From Volvox africanus (Eukaryota; Chlorophyta; Chlorophyceae; Chlamydomonadales; Volvocaceae), in contig BSDZ01000089.1 in the NCBI GenBank assembly GCA_030268105.1, positions 1,984,001-2,048,000 of the forward strand: a DNA stretch of 64,000 bases. Reading direction: 5' to 3'. This document shows, piece by piece, positions 12,901 through 24,336 of the stretch. How positions within the stretch are numbered: the first letter of the stretch is position 1; every line of letters begins with the position of its first letter. The notes under the pieces were generated by a model. That model had not been told where the DNA came from and made no database searches. It saw only the letters and a program-made list of their open reading frames with translations. Position numbers and translations under genes: made by a program.

Positions 12901-15480
12901 GATGTCGTCCTCCGTGGGAAACTGACACAGCAGGTGTGCATAGTAGGTCTGGGCGGCCAAAGGAGAACAGGTGATTAGGAAAGCAGTTGAAGATGCCAAG
13001 CATGGAGCCCAAAATATAGCAAGCATTTACTCTGGTGACACGAACGGCTTTCAAATTTCCAGGACATAAGACATTACTATGTTATGCATGTCGGCAACGT
13101 ACCAGAGAACACGATAGGGCAACCGCCGCTAAATTTCCCAGGACATCTGGTAATGCAGAAAACATGAACCCTTACCAACCTGGCCCTTGCGGATGGGCGG
13201 ATCCAGTGAGATGACGACCAACGTATGCGGCGTATTCTGCTTTGGCAGGATAAAAATGCGCTGGATGGACGTATAGCGGACCTTGAAGTCTTGGGACTGA
13301 GGGCGGGCCAGGGAAAGAAAGCGATGTTGAAGAGCTATGAAGTTGCACGGCGAAGTCAAAACGTAAGGACTTGGATGGATTATGGTACAACGCAGCCAAG
13401 GATTAACATGTTAGCCGCATACATGCCTCTCCTCCCCAAAGATAAGCACATACCCCGTAACGGCGCACGGGGTTCCCTTTCTACTGCATGGGCCTAGGGA
13501 CCCTTCCCCACTTCTTTCCGTGTGCATCTGTTTAGCCTCTTTTGGACCAGCAATCCTATTGCTCTGCATAATACTCAGTTTGGAACATCATCCCAACTCA
13601 CTGACCTGGCCACCCAGCTGAAGGTAGCCCAGGTGCATCTCGATGTCGAAGCGGCCACGGGGCGCCAGGATGCCCACCTCACTGAACACGCACACGGGCT
13701 CATCCGCTGCGGCTGCCTCTGTATCAGCATGGGGCAGTAGGGCATCCAGCAAGACCTGCAAACCACACGAGGAGAGCGAGAAGCCCGTTTATAAAAGCAT
13801 CTCAGCGCAGATGATATTTGCACAGTAGGCAACTGGATAAACAGGGAGCAAAGGGACGCGCTGCACAATACAAGACACAGGGTAATGAACTTCTTCCCTG
13901 ACCCCGCCTCTCAGCCTGGATTAGAGACTTTGATCGACCATAACCAAAGGTTTGCACGTAGCAACCCACCAATTCTTTCACGTAAACGCGAGTTACAACT
14001 GCTTGTCCCCTTGCTCCATTCTCGCTCCCATTGACCATCTGCTAAACCCTGGTGGACCTGCCAAACTCTGGTGATCCACTCTGGTGGATCAAAATGTTCA
14101 CCTCACACACAGCGCTGGTGTAATGCCCCGTACTTCTGTGGCTACGTCCCATCATGGACCTTGCCGTACCGCAGCGACAAGACAACATCCGACAACCCTA
14201 AAGCCTTTAACTCTGACCATTGAACACAAACCATCCCCTTGTCACGCTTTCCCTTGCTTGCTTAGAACACCCCATCCCAAGTCCGTCAACATCAAAGACT
14301 CCCTAGCGCACGCACCTTTGAAGCCGGCACGTCATCTCCGCGAGCCGGAAACTCATCGTTCCCTGGCGGCACATAGAAGGCCAGCTCCTGCAGCATGTCT
14401 TCGGCCACCTCAACCCCCGTGTCGTCAACATGGAGCTCCAGCATTACGTCGTCCTGCACAGATCGCACAATTCAGGGGTCAACATGTTCAACGCAGCACA
14501 GAGCAACCAATGTCATAATGCTGCACATTGAGCTATGCGCAGTACTGAATCGGGCAACGTGGTATCATCCATGCTGAACTGTGGTTGGATGGATCCATTA
14601 CGCCAAAGCTCATCGAGGCCTTGCAACATAAATGACGACCGGGCTCAAATTACCGCACAGGATCACTCTGGTTACCTTCGTCTGCTGCGCTGTGCACACG
14701 TCTGCCAAAGGCAGCTCAAAAGCCACTTTGCCGCCAACCATAAAGGCTAGGGACGCGCCACGCAGCTCCACAGCGCCCCAGTTGTGGCCTGACGTGGACA
14801 GCGCTTCCACTGCAATACCCCCCGAAAGTTCGAGCGCATTGAGGGCATATTGCTGCAAGGAGTCCAGGTCCTGGCAAATGGGGTAATGCGAGCAGCGCAG
14901 GTCGGCATCCGTCGCTAGTAGCCGTGTTCCAATACTCCACATGCATGCAGGTGCCGGCGTCACGCAGGCACATAGTTCAAAGGGAGCCACCGAATGTGAA
15001 TTTGCCTCTGGCTCTTTTTTAAAACCCCCATGAAAACCACATCAGCGTTCCGTTAGATTCCCACCCCTACCATGCTACAAAACGGCGCGCTTAACTCTGG
15101 AATACCAAACCAGATGGCACTCGGGTGACATACCTTATCCCTGAAACCCAAAAAGTTCAGAGTTGTTGCGCCTCTACGACGCACACTCAGTTGACAGCCT
15201 CGCGGCACCTTTGTCCATGAGAGTCCCTCAATTTCCTCCTTTTTCACCTCGACGTTTTTCCCTCCTTGCTTTCGACGCCAAACGAAACCAGCAGGCATTA
15301 ACCGAAGCTGTCCAGATGACTGCGTTTATCAGAACAATCGTGTTGATTAACACTGGGCCACTGACGCCCGCTAACGTTTTAGATGTGTGCGGCGCCAGCC
15401 AAGCTGCTCACCACTCCACCCCTGCTGCCCAGCCATATCTCTCCAAACGCCTGTATACCCTCGGCCATGACGTTGGCCAT
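9916..15480 (-). CDS. SSRP1: SSRP1, HMG-box subunit of the FACT histone chaperone
   Basis: Predicted 700-residue partner of SPT16 in FACT, which takes apart and rebuilds nucleosomes ahead of polymerases. Fourteen phase-consistent exons: 15412-15480, 15134-15319, 14676-14870, 14316-14453, 13606-13755, 13180-13296, 12850-12948, 12434-12598, 12077-12252, 11616-11755, 11232-11363, 10905-10997, 10448-10684 and 9916-10121. The N-terminal PH-like part has GSRGGV...[10 protein letters not shown] and GHNWGAVEL; the middle double-PH has [23 protein letters not shown] and [12 protein letters not shown]. An acidic Asp/Glu tract fills residues about 480-520, a Lys-rich linker follows, and an HMG box ([15 protein letters not shown] to about residue 672) lies near the end, the usual SSRP1 order. 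A second ATG at 15468 is an equally good start and looks more like plant SSRP1. The junction of exons 7 and 8 is the least conserved. Product identity is secure. Confidence 0.94.
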
Positions 15481-17053
15481 GGCAGGGCCGGAGATACCGG
15501 CCCACTCCGAGTAGGAAGATCCTCACACACGACTATTGCCGGGACTAAAAGCAAAATGATGCTAATAATTGATAACTTTTAATCATGCAGTTGCCTCCCT
15601 AAGGCAATTATCGTGAAGGCCCAGCAGTATTGGCGCGAGTTATGTTATAATTCGTAAGAACGTTTATGTTTTCATGGCACGTACCTAATATTGTAATTCC
15701 TTAGCTTTCCCTGTAGGTGAACAAATCGGCATGGCTAGCAATTTCATTATGTTCAAAGAAGTAAGCCGCTCAAAATACCGTACAAATCTTGGTTCCATTG
15801 CCGAGTTACAAGGCTCTGATTGCAAGCTTATCATGGTACCCGATTTTCTCAAGAAGATTTCTTTCATACCGCTAGGATTTGGTGACGATGAAGAAAGTAA
15901 TTTAGCTTGTATATGCTATATTGTTGTGATAGTAGTAACTATTTTAGGAGGATGGCTTTCGACAGTAAAGCCAGCATGAGAAAAGTAAATAAAGCTAAAT
16001 ATGACAATAATTGGAAGACGTTGTTGACGGTGACGACGAAAGCGGACTCGTCAAAAAATCGGCTCATAAAGCGGACGACTGCGTCTAATATAACAGCTGC
16101 GCCGACGTGATGGCATTGTAACTAGACAGCGAAAATTTCCGCTGCGATGCGTGTATGCGGATCGGGCAAAGTACAGCGAGACTGTCGCCGCGCGCCAGGG
16201 GCAACTAATGAGATGTCCTTTAGAAAGGGCTGTCGCCGGCCCTAGCATCGGTGGCCTCCGAGCTGGTGAACAAATTAGTTGCGCGAGCGTCTTCCGGGCT
16301 GCGAAGCGGCGCCGGGGTTCTTGCGTGCTGTTCAACAGCAATAATGGGGGAAGGGAAGTACTTGTCGACCTTGACGCAGTCCATTTCCACCGATGCGATA
16401 TGTGAGCCACAGACCGCGCCTCTGCAACCCACAGCAACACAGCGGAATCATCCGATCGTAAGTGGTAGCGGTGGTGCCTACCAGGAAAGGAGTTGGGGAT
16501 CTCGCATGTTCGCGCCGCAGACTGCTAGCACATCACACCCATGCGTCTCCTTTTAGTGCCCTTCGGTAGCAACCTGTGGGGTGGCAGGTCCCACTCCTGC
16601 AGGTGCGACTTCTGTCGGCCAGCACAACGGGGTATGGGTATAACCAACTGGTGAGGGGTTGCGACGGACGTGGAAAGTCTTGGGAGCTATTGTCATACAG
16701 GACAACGTGTGAAGCGCAGCAGCTAGCTCTCTGGAAAGAGACTTCGGATGAAAGTCAGGAAAGCCCGGAGGACCATACTCATGGAAGATGACTTTCATCC
16801 GTTTCAGTAATAGCTTGACAGCGAGTTGGAGTCAGGACTTGAGATGGTCACCGGATGGTGCGGTGTATATGCATGCCCAGTTCCTTTTTACAGTCATCCG
16901 ACTGGCGGCATTGGCACTTCGGTATTGACTATCTGTTATTACGTCATACACTCACGACAACATCATGCAACGAAAGAAACCCACGACGTCGGGGTGTGTG
17001 GGATCAGCTACGACATTGCAAAATCCTCAAGCTATCGGCCACATCCCGAACAT
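15481..17053. other. Intergenic region, partly AT-rich
   Basis: This space lies between two minus-strand genes. Apart from the AT-rich reading frame at 15731-15979 it shows no exon with homology. On the minus strand a TGTAA motif at about 16886-16890, some 165 bases past the stop of the COQ7-like gene, could be its polyadenylation signal. Confidence 0.5.
15731..15979 (+). CDS. Small AT-rich open reading frame of unknown function
   Basis: An 82-codon frame opens at ATG 15731. The encoded peptide is basic and polar for about 55 residues, then has a single strongly hydrophobic stretch (YIVVIVVTILGGWL) and ends soon after. Base composition is clearly richer in A+T than the neighbouring exons. 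I recognise no family. It could be an orphan tail-anchored protein, a piece of a transferred or mobile sequence, or chance; there is no splice or codon evidence to decide. Confidence 0.2.
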   Translation: MASNFIMFKEVSRSKYRTNLGSIAELQGSDCKLIMVPDFLKKISFIPLGFGDDEESNLACICYIVVIVVTILGGWLSTVKPA

Positions 17054-19256
17054 TTATAAGCGAGCTGCCATCTCCAGGGCCACCCGCGCACCGGCCTTTA
17101 CCAGCGCCCCAACCGTGCCCTCCGGACCCCACTCCCGCACTGCACCCCCTACGGCTGACATTATCGATGATGCAGATGCGCTGCTACCACCGCTCGAACC
17201 CGCAAGCCCCTGTTGCAGCACCGAAACCAAGTCCGGGACGGGTGGGGCACCCTCGGGTATTCGGGGTACATCCCGCAAAGACCGCATGGCTTGCCGTACA
17301 TCTGCTGCCTGCAAGGTGTGCAAGGTGTATGGTATAGTAAGATGCGGGTCTGTCACACTAGTGGCCAGTGCATGCAGTTTGATGTGAGGGCAATGCAAAT
17401 AAGGCAGGTGCGTGTCTCCATACATACATACATATGTACATACATGTACATATATATATATATACATATATATATACATATATATATGTGTGTGTGTGTG
17501 TGTATGTTTAGTTACTGTTGCGCTGCACGATGACTCATGCCTGCATGAACCGGGTATAGCATAGATAATGCAGCTAGTAGTGCCAGAACTTTCCCCCCGA
17601 TGAGCCGGCTGCGTTTCAGGCTACAAGTTAGTCGCGGGATATATACCCGGCCGGCCGCAAAGCGCTCACTAGCCCTCTATCCTTGTACCCATATGCGTCG
17701 ACGGAGCCCTTGCCAAAACACCACCCTTTACTCATCGGCGTAACTTTGGCTTCATACGGCAGCCCAAATGCTGGGTCATGCACAGACGAATGCGCTACTG
17801 CACAACATATCGCCCAACATAGGTCGGCTGCTGCGAGGATAGGGCTGGTACAGCTGGGATGCGCGAAAAGCCCGAGTCGCCGAAAAAATTCCACTCCCAT
17901 ACGGTCGTGCGTGCTTTACGTTTGGTGTATGTGTGTGTGTGTGTGTGTGTATGTGTGTGTGTGTGCGAGTGTGCATCCCTCCCTTCCTGCGCGCACCCGG
18001 GCATCTGGTGAAGCAAGGTCAGGCGTCCTGCGATCAAGGCAACGCACCTCTCTCGCAGCACCCCCTTCATTCATCTGCCGTAACTGTTCATTATAGTGCT
18101 CAGAAAGCGCGTCACCAACCGCCCCTACAACCGCCAGGCCAAGTCGAGGGGTGGCAGCCCCTGCCGCTGCACCCAAGGCGAAACAGGCCAGGCTCAGTGA
18201 ACCCTGCGCCGTACGGGTGTCAAGTACGGGGTGAAAGCTCAGGAATGCAAGAAGAGCGACATGAGTATGGATGAAAAAATACGAGGGTAAGGATTACGAA
18301 TTGGCTGTAGCTTTCGGGAACATCAGCAGGCTGACTGGCATGGGTTGACACGAGGTAGGGCAAGGTAGGGAGGAGAACGGCGCTGGCTACAGTGCCGGGA
18401 AGTCGCGTGGAGTGCCCGAGCTAGCAGTCTACCATTCGTGCTGTAAGGCCCACCCGATGGTGCACTGACGAGAGCACGTCAGGAGAAGTTTTCCTGCCAT
18501 GGAACCCTGTGGTCTTCCCGCCTTACGGTGGCCGTAACAGCCGCACCTGCGCCAGGGATGGCCTAACCCGATACCGCGGCAGCAACTGCCGTAGACCGTC
18601 TGCTGCTTCCGCCTCTTGTGCAGCGAAGAATTGCGCGTCCACCCGTCCACGTAATGACTGACTGTAGCCTTGAAAGAAGTGAACCGCAGCGAGCTGCGGT
18701 TAAGCAGTTGTTGGTAGGTGTTGGAGGAATAGAAGGAAACAGCTCCCAGTGAGAAGGGGCATAGCAGGCATGGCAAACCTTCTATCTTCACAGGCTGGAT
18801 AACGCAATAGGGGAAGTAAGCCGGGAGGGCCTGGCCCTAATCCGCTGCTGGCTGGGCCCCGCACCTCGGCCGCATTTGACGACCGCAGAACTCGCCCGAG
18901 AGCGCGATCGCAATTATGCTGATAATCATCCCGGTCCTCCGCGTAGTCGTCTTGGTCGTACTCCCGATAACCGTTGTCGTTGTTGATGTTGGCACCAATG
19001 AAGTTTATTTCGTTACTGCTGCTGCTGCTGCCACCTACATCCGTCACGGAGATACTTTCTGGTGTTGCAGACGTGCAGTTGCCACGGTCTGGGAAAAGAA
19101 GTGCGCCGAACTGGTTCGCAGCCTATAAGAGAGAAGACAGACAACATACTGGCTTTGTGTAAGATAGCGACGCACAAAGATATACGCCCGGCATACCCTG
19201 CGTAAGGGACGTGCAGCCTGAGGAATCAAACATGTCAGGCGCGATGATACAGTCAT
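17054..19256 (-). CDS. COQ7-like (demethoxyubiquinone hydroxylase family) protein with degenerate iron site
   Basis: Predicted 291-residue mitochondrial protein in five exons (19197-19256, 18865-19122, 18547-18693, 18048-18203, 17054-17308), all joined in phase 0. The first exon reads as an Arg-rich transit peptide (RLTCLIPQAARPLRR). An Asn/Asp-rich insert follows. COQ7 similarity starts at VLRSSNAAE-LAAVHFFQGYS (family: RVDHAGE-xGAVRIYxGQ). It continues through YRVRP, CFALGAAAG, SEHYNEQLR and RQAMRSLRD, and ends VKAGARVALEMAARL (family: AGCRVAIYLSERL). The di-iron ligands of COQ7, an E/ExxH pair repeated twice, are mostly absent. Only the first Glu (E106) is kept; ExxH is EAAD at 135-138; the third Glu region reads GD at 185-186; DEExEHH is replaced by DVPRIPE. 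The open five-exon frame argues against a pseudogene. Hydroxylase activity is therefore unlikely; a scaffold role in the coenzyme Q complex is one inference. Confidence 0.75.
17420..17506 (+). repeat. CATA / TA / TG microsatellite
   Basis: A compound run of CATA, then TA, then TG dinucleotides lies downstream of the last-exon acceptor side, within the long fourth intron of the COQ7-like gene. Confidence 0.9.
17926..17966 (+). repeat. (GT)n microsatellite
   Basis: About 20 GT units interrupted by single A or C bases, in the same 739-base intron of the COQ7-like gene as the preceding microsatellite. Confidence 0.9.
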
Positions 19257-19633
19257 GCCGGACTGAGTATACTATGCCCGACTGTAGTTGGACAGATGCT
19301 CTGCACAGTGGTGCACTTCCGGTGGCATGGGCAAATTTCAGTTGTAACCCTAACTCATAAATCCACAACCATAGTAGACTTACTGATGAAAATTGCATTC
19401 GGATGTTTCCTACAGCACCAAACAATGATATGTTTGCCGCTTGCGAGTACCTGTACGGCTCGTCCGGATGGCTTTTGCCGAGCTCGAAGCTCCCAAGAAA
19501 CACAAGTCTCCACTTGCTTATCTTTTTATAATTTCACATTAGAAACATGACTTCATAGTCAGTGACGTCAACGAGAACACAAGAGCGTAGCACATCCCTT
19601 TCGGAGCTAGTAGTCCCGTGATTCGTAGCAAGA
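19257..19633. promoter_or_regulatory. Divergent promoter region, COQ7-like gene / oxidoreductase
   Basis: The 377 bases between two start codons pointing away from each other must contain both promoters and 5' UTRs. I see no convincing TATA box or shared motif, so only position supports the call. Confidence 0.45.
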
Positions 19634-22600
19634 ATGAGCAGGAGCGTCTTAGTTAGACATTACCAGAGTGCCAGTATTTCAACGCATAACCATGTACTAC
19701 AGTTTGGTCATGTTGCGGGTAGCAGGCTAGTGCACTGGCCTCGCTCAGGTGCGATCTTATCTCGCCGATGCAAGGTGAATGCTACCACAAGCCGCGGCAT
19801 CGGCCGCGGAGGCCCTCAGGACGATATGGATTATCATGAAACAAAGCTGGGCCCCAACGTGATCGCATCGGTTAAGGACCTGCGGTCTGGGGTAAGTACG
19901 GACACCCCGAGAGTCTTGCCAGGACAACTGCAATCTGCTGTTTATTGCTGCTCCCGCGCCGATATTAACAATTAAAATTCTGAGTGTCCGGGGTTTGCCT
20001 CGGATCAACACTCTCCAACTTCGCACGCTCAACCCCCGGACCAACTCCCCTCGGCCGCCTGCGCGACTGTCCGTCCCGACAGGGCGTTAAATGGGGTACT
20101 GCCACCGTCGTACGGAACGAGTGAGTGATTTCAAATGGACGGGTTGGCACGTTGGCCGAATTCGTGGCTCGAAGCGAGTAAGGATTGACGTGCCTGCTGT
20201 TTCACGGACTCTGATACGGGTGATTGCACCTAGGTGTCACTCGGGTTTGGCGTTGGCTTCTTTCAAAAGTTTACTGGGGTGGCTACTGGGATGGGATGGT
20301 GCGATGTGAATGGATGCTTGCACTTTGGGTCTTCATGTCCGTCTGTCTGTCCGTCTGTCTGTCCGTCTGTCTGTCTGTCTATCAGTGTGTATAGGCTACT
20401 ATATGGTGATGCGGCTGCTGCCGTGTTGCTTGTCTTGCCTTATGTTACGGGGCATGCAACGATTTCCGCCCCTCCTGGAGCGCCGACCCGGGAGGAGGAG
20501 GAAAGGGGGGCCTGTGAGGTATCTGTCATCTGTTATGCCGTGCCCTAGTGATGCCCGCGACGCATTCGGTTTATCCAGGGTCAGATTTCGCACATCACAA
20601 GGGGGTATTTTCATGCTTTCACATTTCACACTTGTCAGCTTCTCAATCCTCGCGGGTGCCGAGCACCTCACAGTGCCTGACCGTTCTGAAGGTTTGTGGG
20701 CCCGAAAGACGACCGACTATGAGCCCCGATAATTTTCCATCCATGACTTGCAGCTCGCAGAGCTTGGACAACAGTGTCCGGGTGCTGCACCTGGCAGTGG
20801 CGGACCACGTTGATATGCTGTACGGCAGGCGGGTTAAGGGGGTGCCGGACGCAACACGCTGGATAGAGTCTTACACGGTGCGTCGTACTTTGTGCGTGAT
20901 GCGTCTCCGGCACATAACGGCTGTTGAAAGGCTCCTGGGCAAGGTTAGGTTAGGTTGGATTGGTTAGGTTAAGTTAGGTAAGGTTGCGGGCCTCCTGCTA
21001 GCATCTCTCGTATCTGTCCTGCTCCTCCGCCGCCGGGTTACACCACTCGGTGCGGACCACCAGGATGACCTGCTGGGTCACGTGGCCCTGTCCGCCCAGC
21101 TCCCCCCAGCCGTCTCTCCAGCTGTTCTCTCTGTCGGATAAATCACGATCTGTTATTCTGCTGCACCAATTGCGCTATCGGCTGTCTTTCTCATTCTGGA
21201 GCATTGCATTCCCTTCAGGCCTAATATGGGTTCGGGTATTTGCTTCACAGCAAAGCTGTGTGAGAGTACAAAACATTTGAAACCAAACGTTTGAACGTAC
21301 GATGTTGGTGCTCATGGATTACTAATTCCACTGGAACGTATTACTTCATCTGCACAAAAATGTTATCTCTATTTACCCAGAAACATCTTCTGGTGCTCAT
21401 TTAATTCTGAAATCATCCAAATTTACCCAACCGATGTCTTTCGTGCTTCCCCGCCATGTCGACTGGGGGAGCGACCCTACAGATCCCCGGCCAGTGTGTG
21501 GGATTGCGGCTTCCCGCGGACCCCCAGTCCGCATCCTCCGCTCCCTCACGCCTCTTCTCCATTGCTAGCAGCCCCTACGCGTCCCGCCGCGACTCGGCGT
21601 ATGTGGATGCCTCGCTGATTGAGGTGCGCGCTCCTGTAGGAGGCCGTTGGGATAACCGAGTAAGGTTTAGCCGCAGTAACTATTGGAAAATGGACACGTG
21701 GGATGGCGGACATGAACTGTGTGTGTATGTTGGGGGGTCTTATACGCAGGCCCAACCATAGGGGTGGTTGAATAAATATTCGAGTACAGTCTTTTGTTCC
21801 TACAGCTAGGCGGCTCTGCTGGTGCTGGTGGTGGTTTGTGTGTGTAACCTGGCTGCGTTCACAACGCATATGTTTGTGACACGTGACAATCCCAAGAAAC
21901 GGCCCTCACACGCTGGATCCAGTCGGGCGTCAGAAATCCCCCCAAACACCTGACCACTTCAGACGTCAAACAACTCCACACTCGATTGCGTGGCGGCAAC
22001 AGGTGGTGGTGGAACGGACCGCGGGTTCAGATGAGGCAGCGCTGGCGGATCTGGGGCCGGGGGCGCAACTGGAGGTGGGTAGGTGGGCTCGTACATGCTG
22101 GGTATCGGCGGAGACGAGGTCCCGGAAGTTGGTTTGGGTGTGCGCTGTTTACTGCCCGCGTGGCCCTTAGCGGAAACCGACATAAGAGGTTGTTGCTGAT
22201 GCGGCTGGTAGGCGCGGAGGGACTGGATGGGTGGGGGCTGGGGGGATGTCCCCCCACACTCTAAAAGAAGATGGTCCCGATGGTACCCGTGCTGGTTAGG
22301 CGATGGGGGGGGTCTTCACTGGCACTTGCTACTGGAACCGGAGGGGAGTCGGCGGAAGAAGGAAAGATGTGTAAGGCAGGTGGGGGGTCGTGAGCAGCAA
22401 CGCAGGATGTGATGAGGTGACGGGATTCCGCGCGCCGGAAGTCACCAACCAGGGACAGCAGGCCGGGGATTGGGGAGGGCACGGCAGGCCGGGGATTGGG
22501 GAGGGCAAGGCAGGACAGAGTATTTTGCGAGTTATGAGCTGGTAGCTATGCTCTCCTCGTAACACCGGTAAGCTCCCCTCCCGTCCCGCCCCCTCCTGGG

Positions 22601-24336
22601 CCGGATGTACGAATGTATGTTGCATCTTTGGGGTTTTCCCGCGAGTGCGGTGGTTTACGCATGAGTACGTGTTCTTCTGTCTACCCGGTCCTCAGTAACC
22701 GCTCCGTATCCCAATCGTGCTCACGCAGGTGACCCAGGTCATCGGTCGAGGCTTCTCACCGCTGCTGGACAGCTACAACGGGCTGACACACGCACTGGAG
22801 GTGGGGCAGACAGCAGCTGAGAGCCGAGCGCTAAACAGTCAAGGGGTGGCAGATACGGCGTAGGGATTTACGGCAGACATGAATCACATATCTATTTACA
22901 TATTCGCATCTGCACCAATGAACATGTTCACATATTTACAAATTTACAAATTTACAAATTTACAAATTAACGTATTTACAAATTAACGTATTTACAAATT
23001 AACGTATTTACATATTGACGCTCATATAACGTCTCTTGATTTGCATGTCCCACTACCCGCCGCCATCATCATCATCTCACCAACCCCTGTTGTATGCTCG
23101 GAATTCGCCTGATCCCCTATTTGGCCCAATCTCCCTCCTAATTCCCCCACCTCGCCCCCGTCCAGGAGGGTCGCAACCTAGTTCTGATCGCCATGGACAC
23201 CAAGGGCGTGGCCGCCATCCGCTCCGTTCTAAACTGGCAGCCCGTGCTCGCACACGCCTCCTCCCACTCGCTCACTGCACTCTACCTGACCCACTCCCCG
23301 GGCAAGGCGGCGTTCGTACCGGAGTGGGACTCTTGGAGGGAGGCGGGGGTGAGTGGCAGGGCCAGGGGCATGGGGGCATGGCTGGGGCAATTCGGAAATG
23401 GTCGTCGAGATGTTTGGTTGGGACTGTAGAAGATGGGAAAACGAAGATGGAACGTTATCTTGCGTATACGGTTGGCAGTTGCCGGATTTTCACAATTGAT
23501 TGTTTACGTTGTTGTTTGTTACGTTTCGAGAACAGAAACAGACCAGCTTGACGCAGAGAACCACATCGTAGAAGTTCACCTCTGCGGACACTTGAGACCA
23601 GCGCAGTTCAGGCTGGTCGCCTCAAAGGAAACAACAAGACACAAAAGCGTAGACGGAGACGTGCGGCAAGTCGGCCACTACGTCCTGAGCCAGTTTCCGC
23701 CACACACCGACACACACCGGCAGAGGTACATGATGGCTGCCCACCTCGTAGTGGTGCCACATACCCCCAAGGCTGTGGACCTGCCGGAAGCCGGGTTAGG
23801 CTGCCGGTGTGGCTATTCGACCTAATCAACCTTCAACCCTCCTTATACGCAGATGCGTCTGCGGCCGCTGTATACAAACCCGTCTGCGGGTACAGATGAC
23901 GACGCGATTGTGGGCGGCAACGGGGCGAGCAGTGGCAGTGAGGGCAGTGCGTTGTCGCCCGCTGTCAAGCTAGACCACGAGCGGTGTATGGAGCTGCTGC
24001 AGCTGGCGCTCTTCGCGCAGGAAGGCGGGTTTGAAGGTGAGTTAGGCTTGTCGGAGTGGAGGAGGGGAGGAGGGGAGGAGGCTACGTATCCTAGCACTGT
24101 GCAGCGCCAACGCGTTAGCTTCATCCCTTCCACTTGTGTGGATTTTCCGTCTCGCACCTCTCTCACACTCCCCCCGCCCCTCCCGCCCTCCAGGTGTGTG
24201 CGGGGGGTCGTCCTCTCGTTGCTCCTTCCTGCTCGCAGGCCTCCCGGGGGACCTGGCCTCGGCCCTGGCGAAGCAGCTGAGCGCCAAAGGAGTCCAGTAC
24301 GAACACATCCTGTTCGCTCAGTCGGACTTTTTCTGA
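19634..24336 (+). CDS. Plastid FAD/NAD(P)-binding oxidoreductase, pKIWI502-like
   Basis: Predicted 389-residue ferredoxin-NADP reductase-fold protein. Eight exons fit in phase: 19634-19891, 20761-20877, 21483-21623, 22003-22074, 22729-22800, 23166-23348, 23853-24036 and 24194-24336. The first about 60 residues are Ser/Arg-rich and look like a chloroplast transit peptide. The FAD-binding barrel shows PGQCVGLRLP followed by SRLFSIASSP (the RxYS-like FAD motif). Then come VTQVIGRGF, a segment matching the FNR nucleotide fold (NLVLIAMDTKGVAAIRSVL) and the end ILFAQSDFF. This order matches plant fruit protein pKIWI502 homologues (Arabidopsis At1g15140 type), whose partner is not well defined. The nucleotide-binding Gly-rich loop is weaker than in plants (AMDTKGVAAIR), and an acidic/Gly-rich insertion separates the last strands. 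Large introns carry simple repeats. Electron donor and acceptor cannot be told from sequence. Confidence 0.78.
20337..20380 (+). repeat. (GTCT)n microsatellite with CCGT variants
   Basis: About eleven GTCT-type tetranucleotides, some read as GTCC, in the first intron of the oxidoreductase gene. Confidence 0.9.
22463..22512 (+). repeat. Two 26-base tandem units, intron of oxidoreductase
   Basis: GGCCGGGGATTGGGGAGGGC occurs twice back to back with a 6-7 base joint, in a very G-rich intron between exons 4 and 5. Confidence 0.8.
22931..23010 (+). repeat. AT-rich tandem array (TTTACAAA / TTAACGTA)
   Basis: Overlapping units of ATTTACAA and AATTAACGTATTTAC are repeated some ten times in intron 5 of the oxidoreductase gene, giving an 80-base AT-rich block in a GC-rich setting. 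Confidence 0.85.

Noticed and set aside
17776..18070. Thr-His repeat frames
   Set aside because: Produced by the (GT)n microsatellite.
20337..23010. CRISPR-like array in the repeat-rich introns
   Set aside because: The repeats are microsatellites and contiguous tandem units without unique spacers, and the DNA is eukaryotic.
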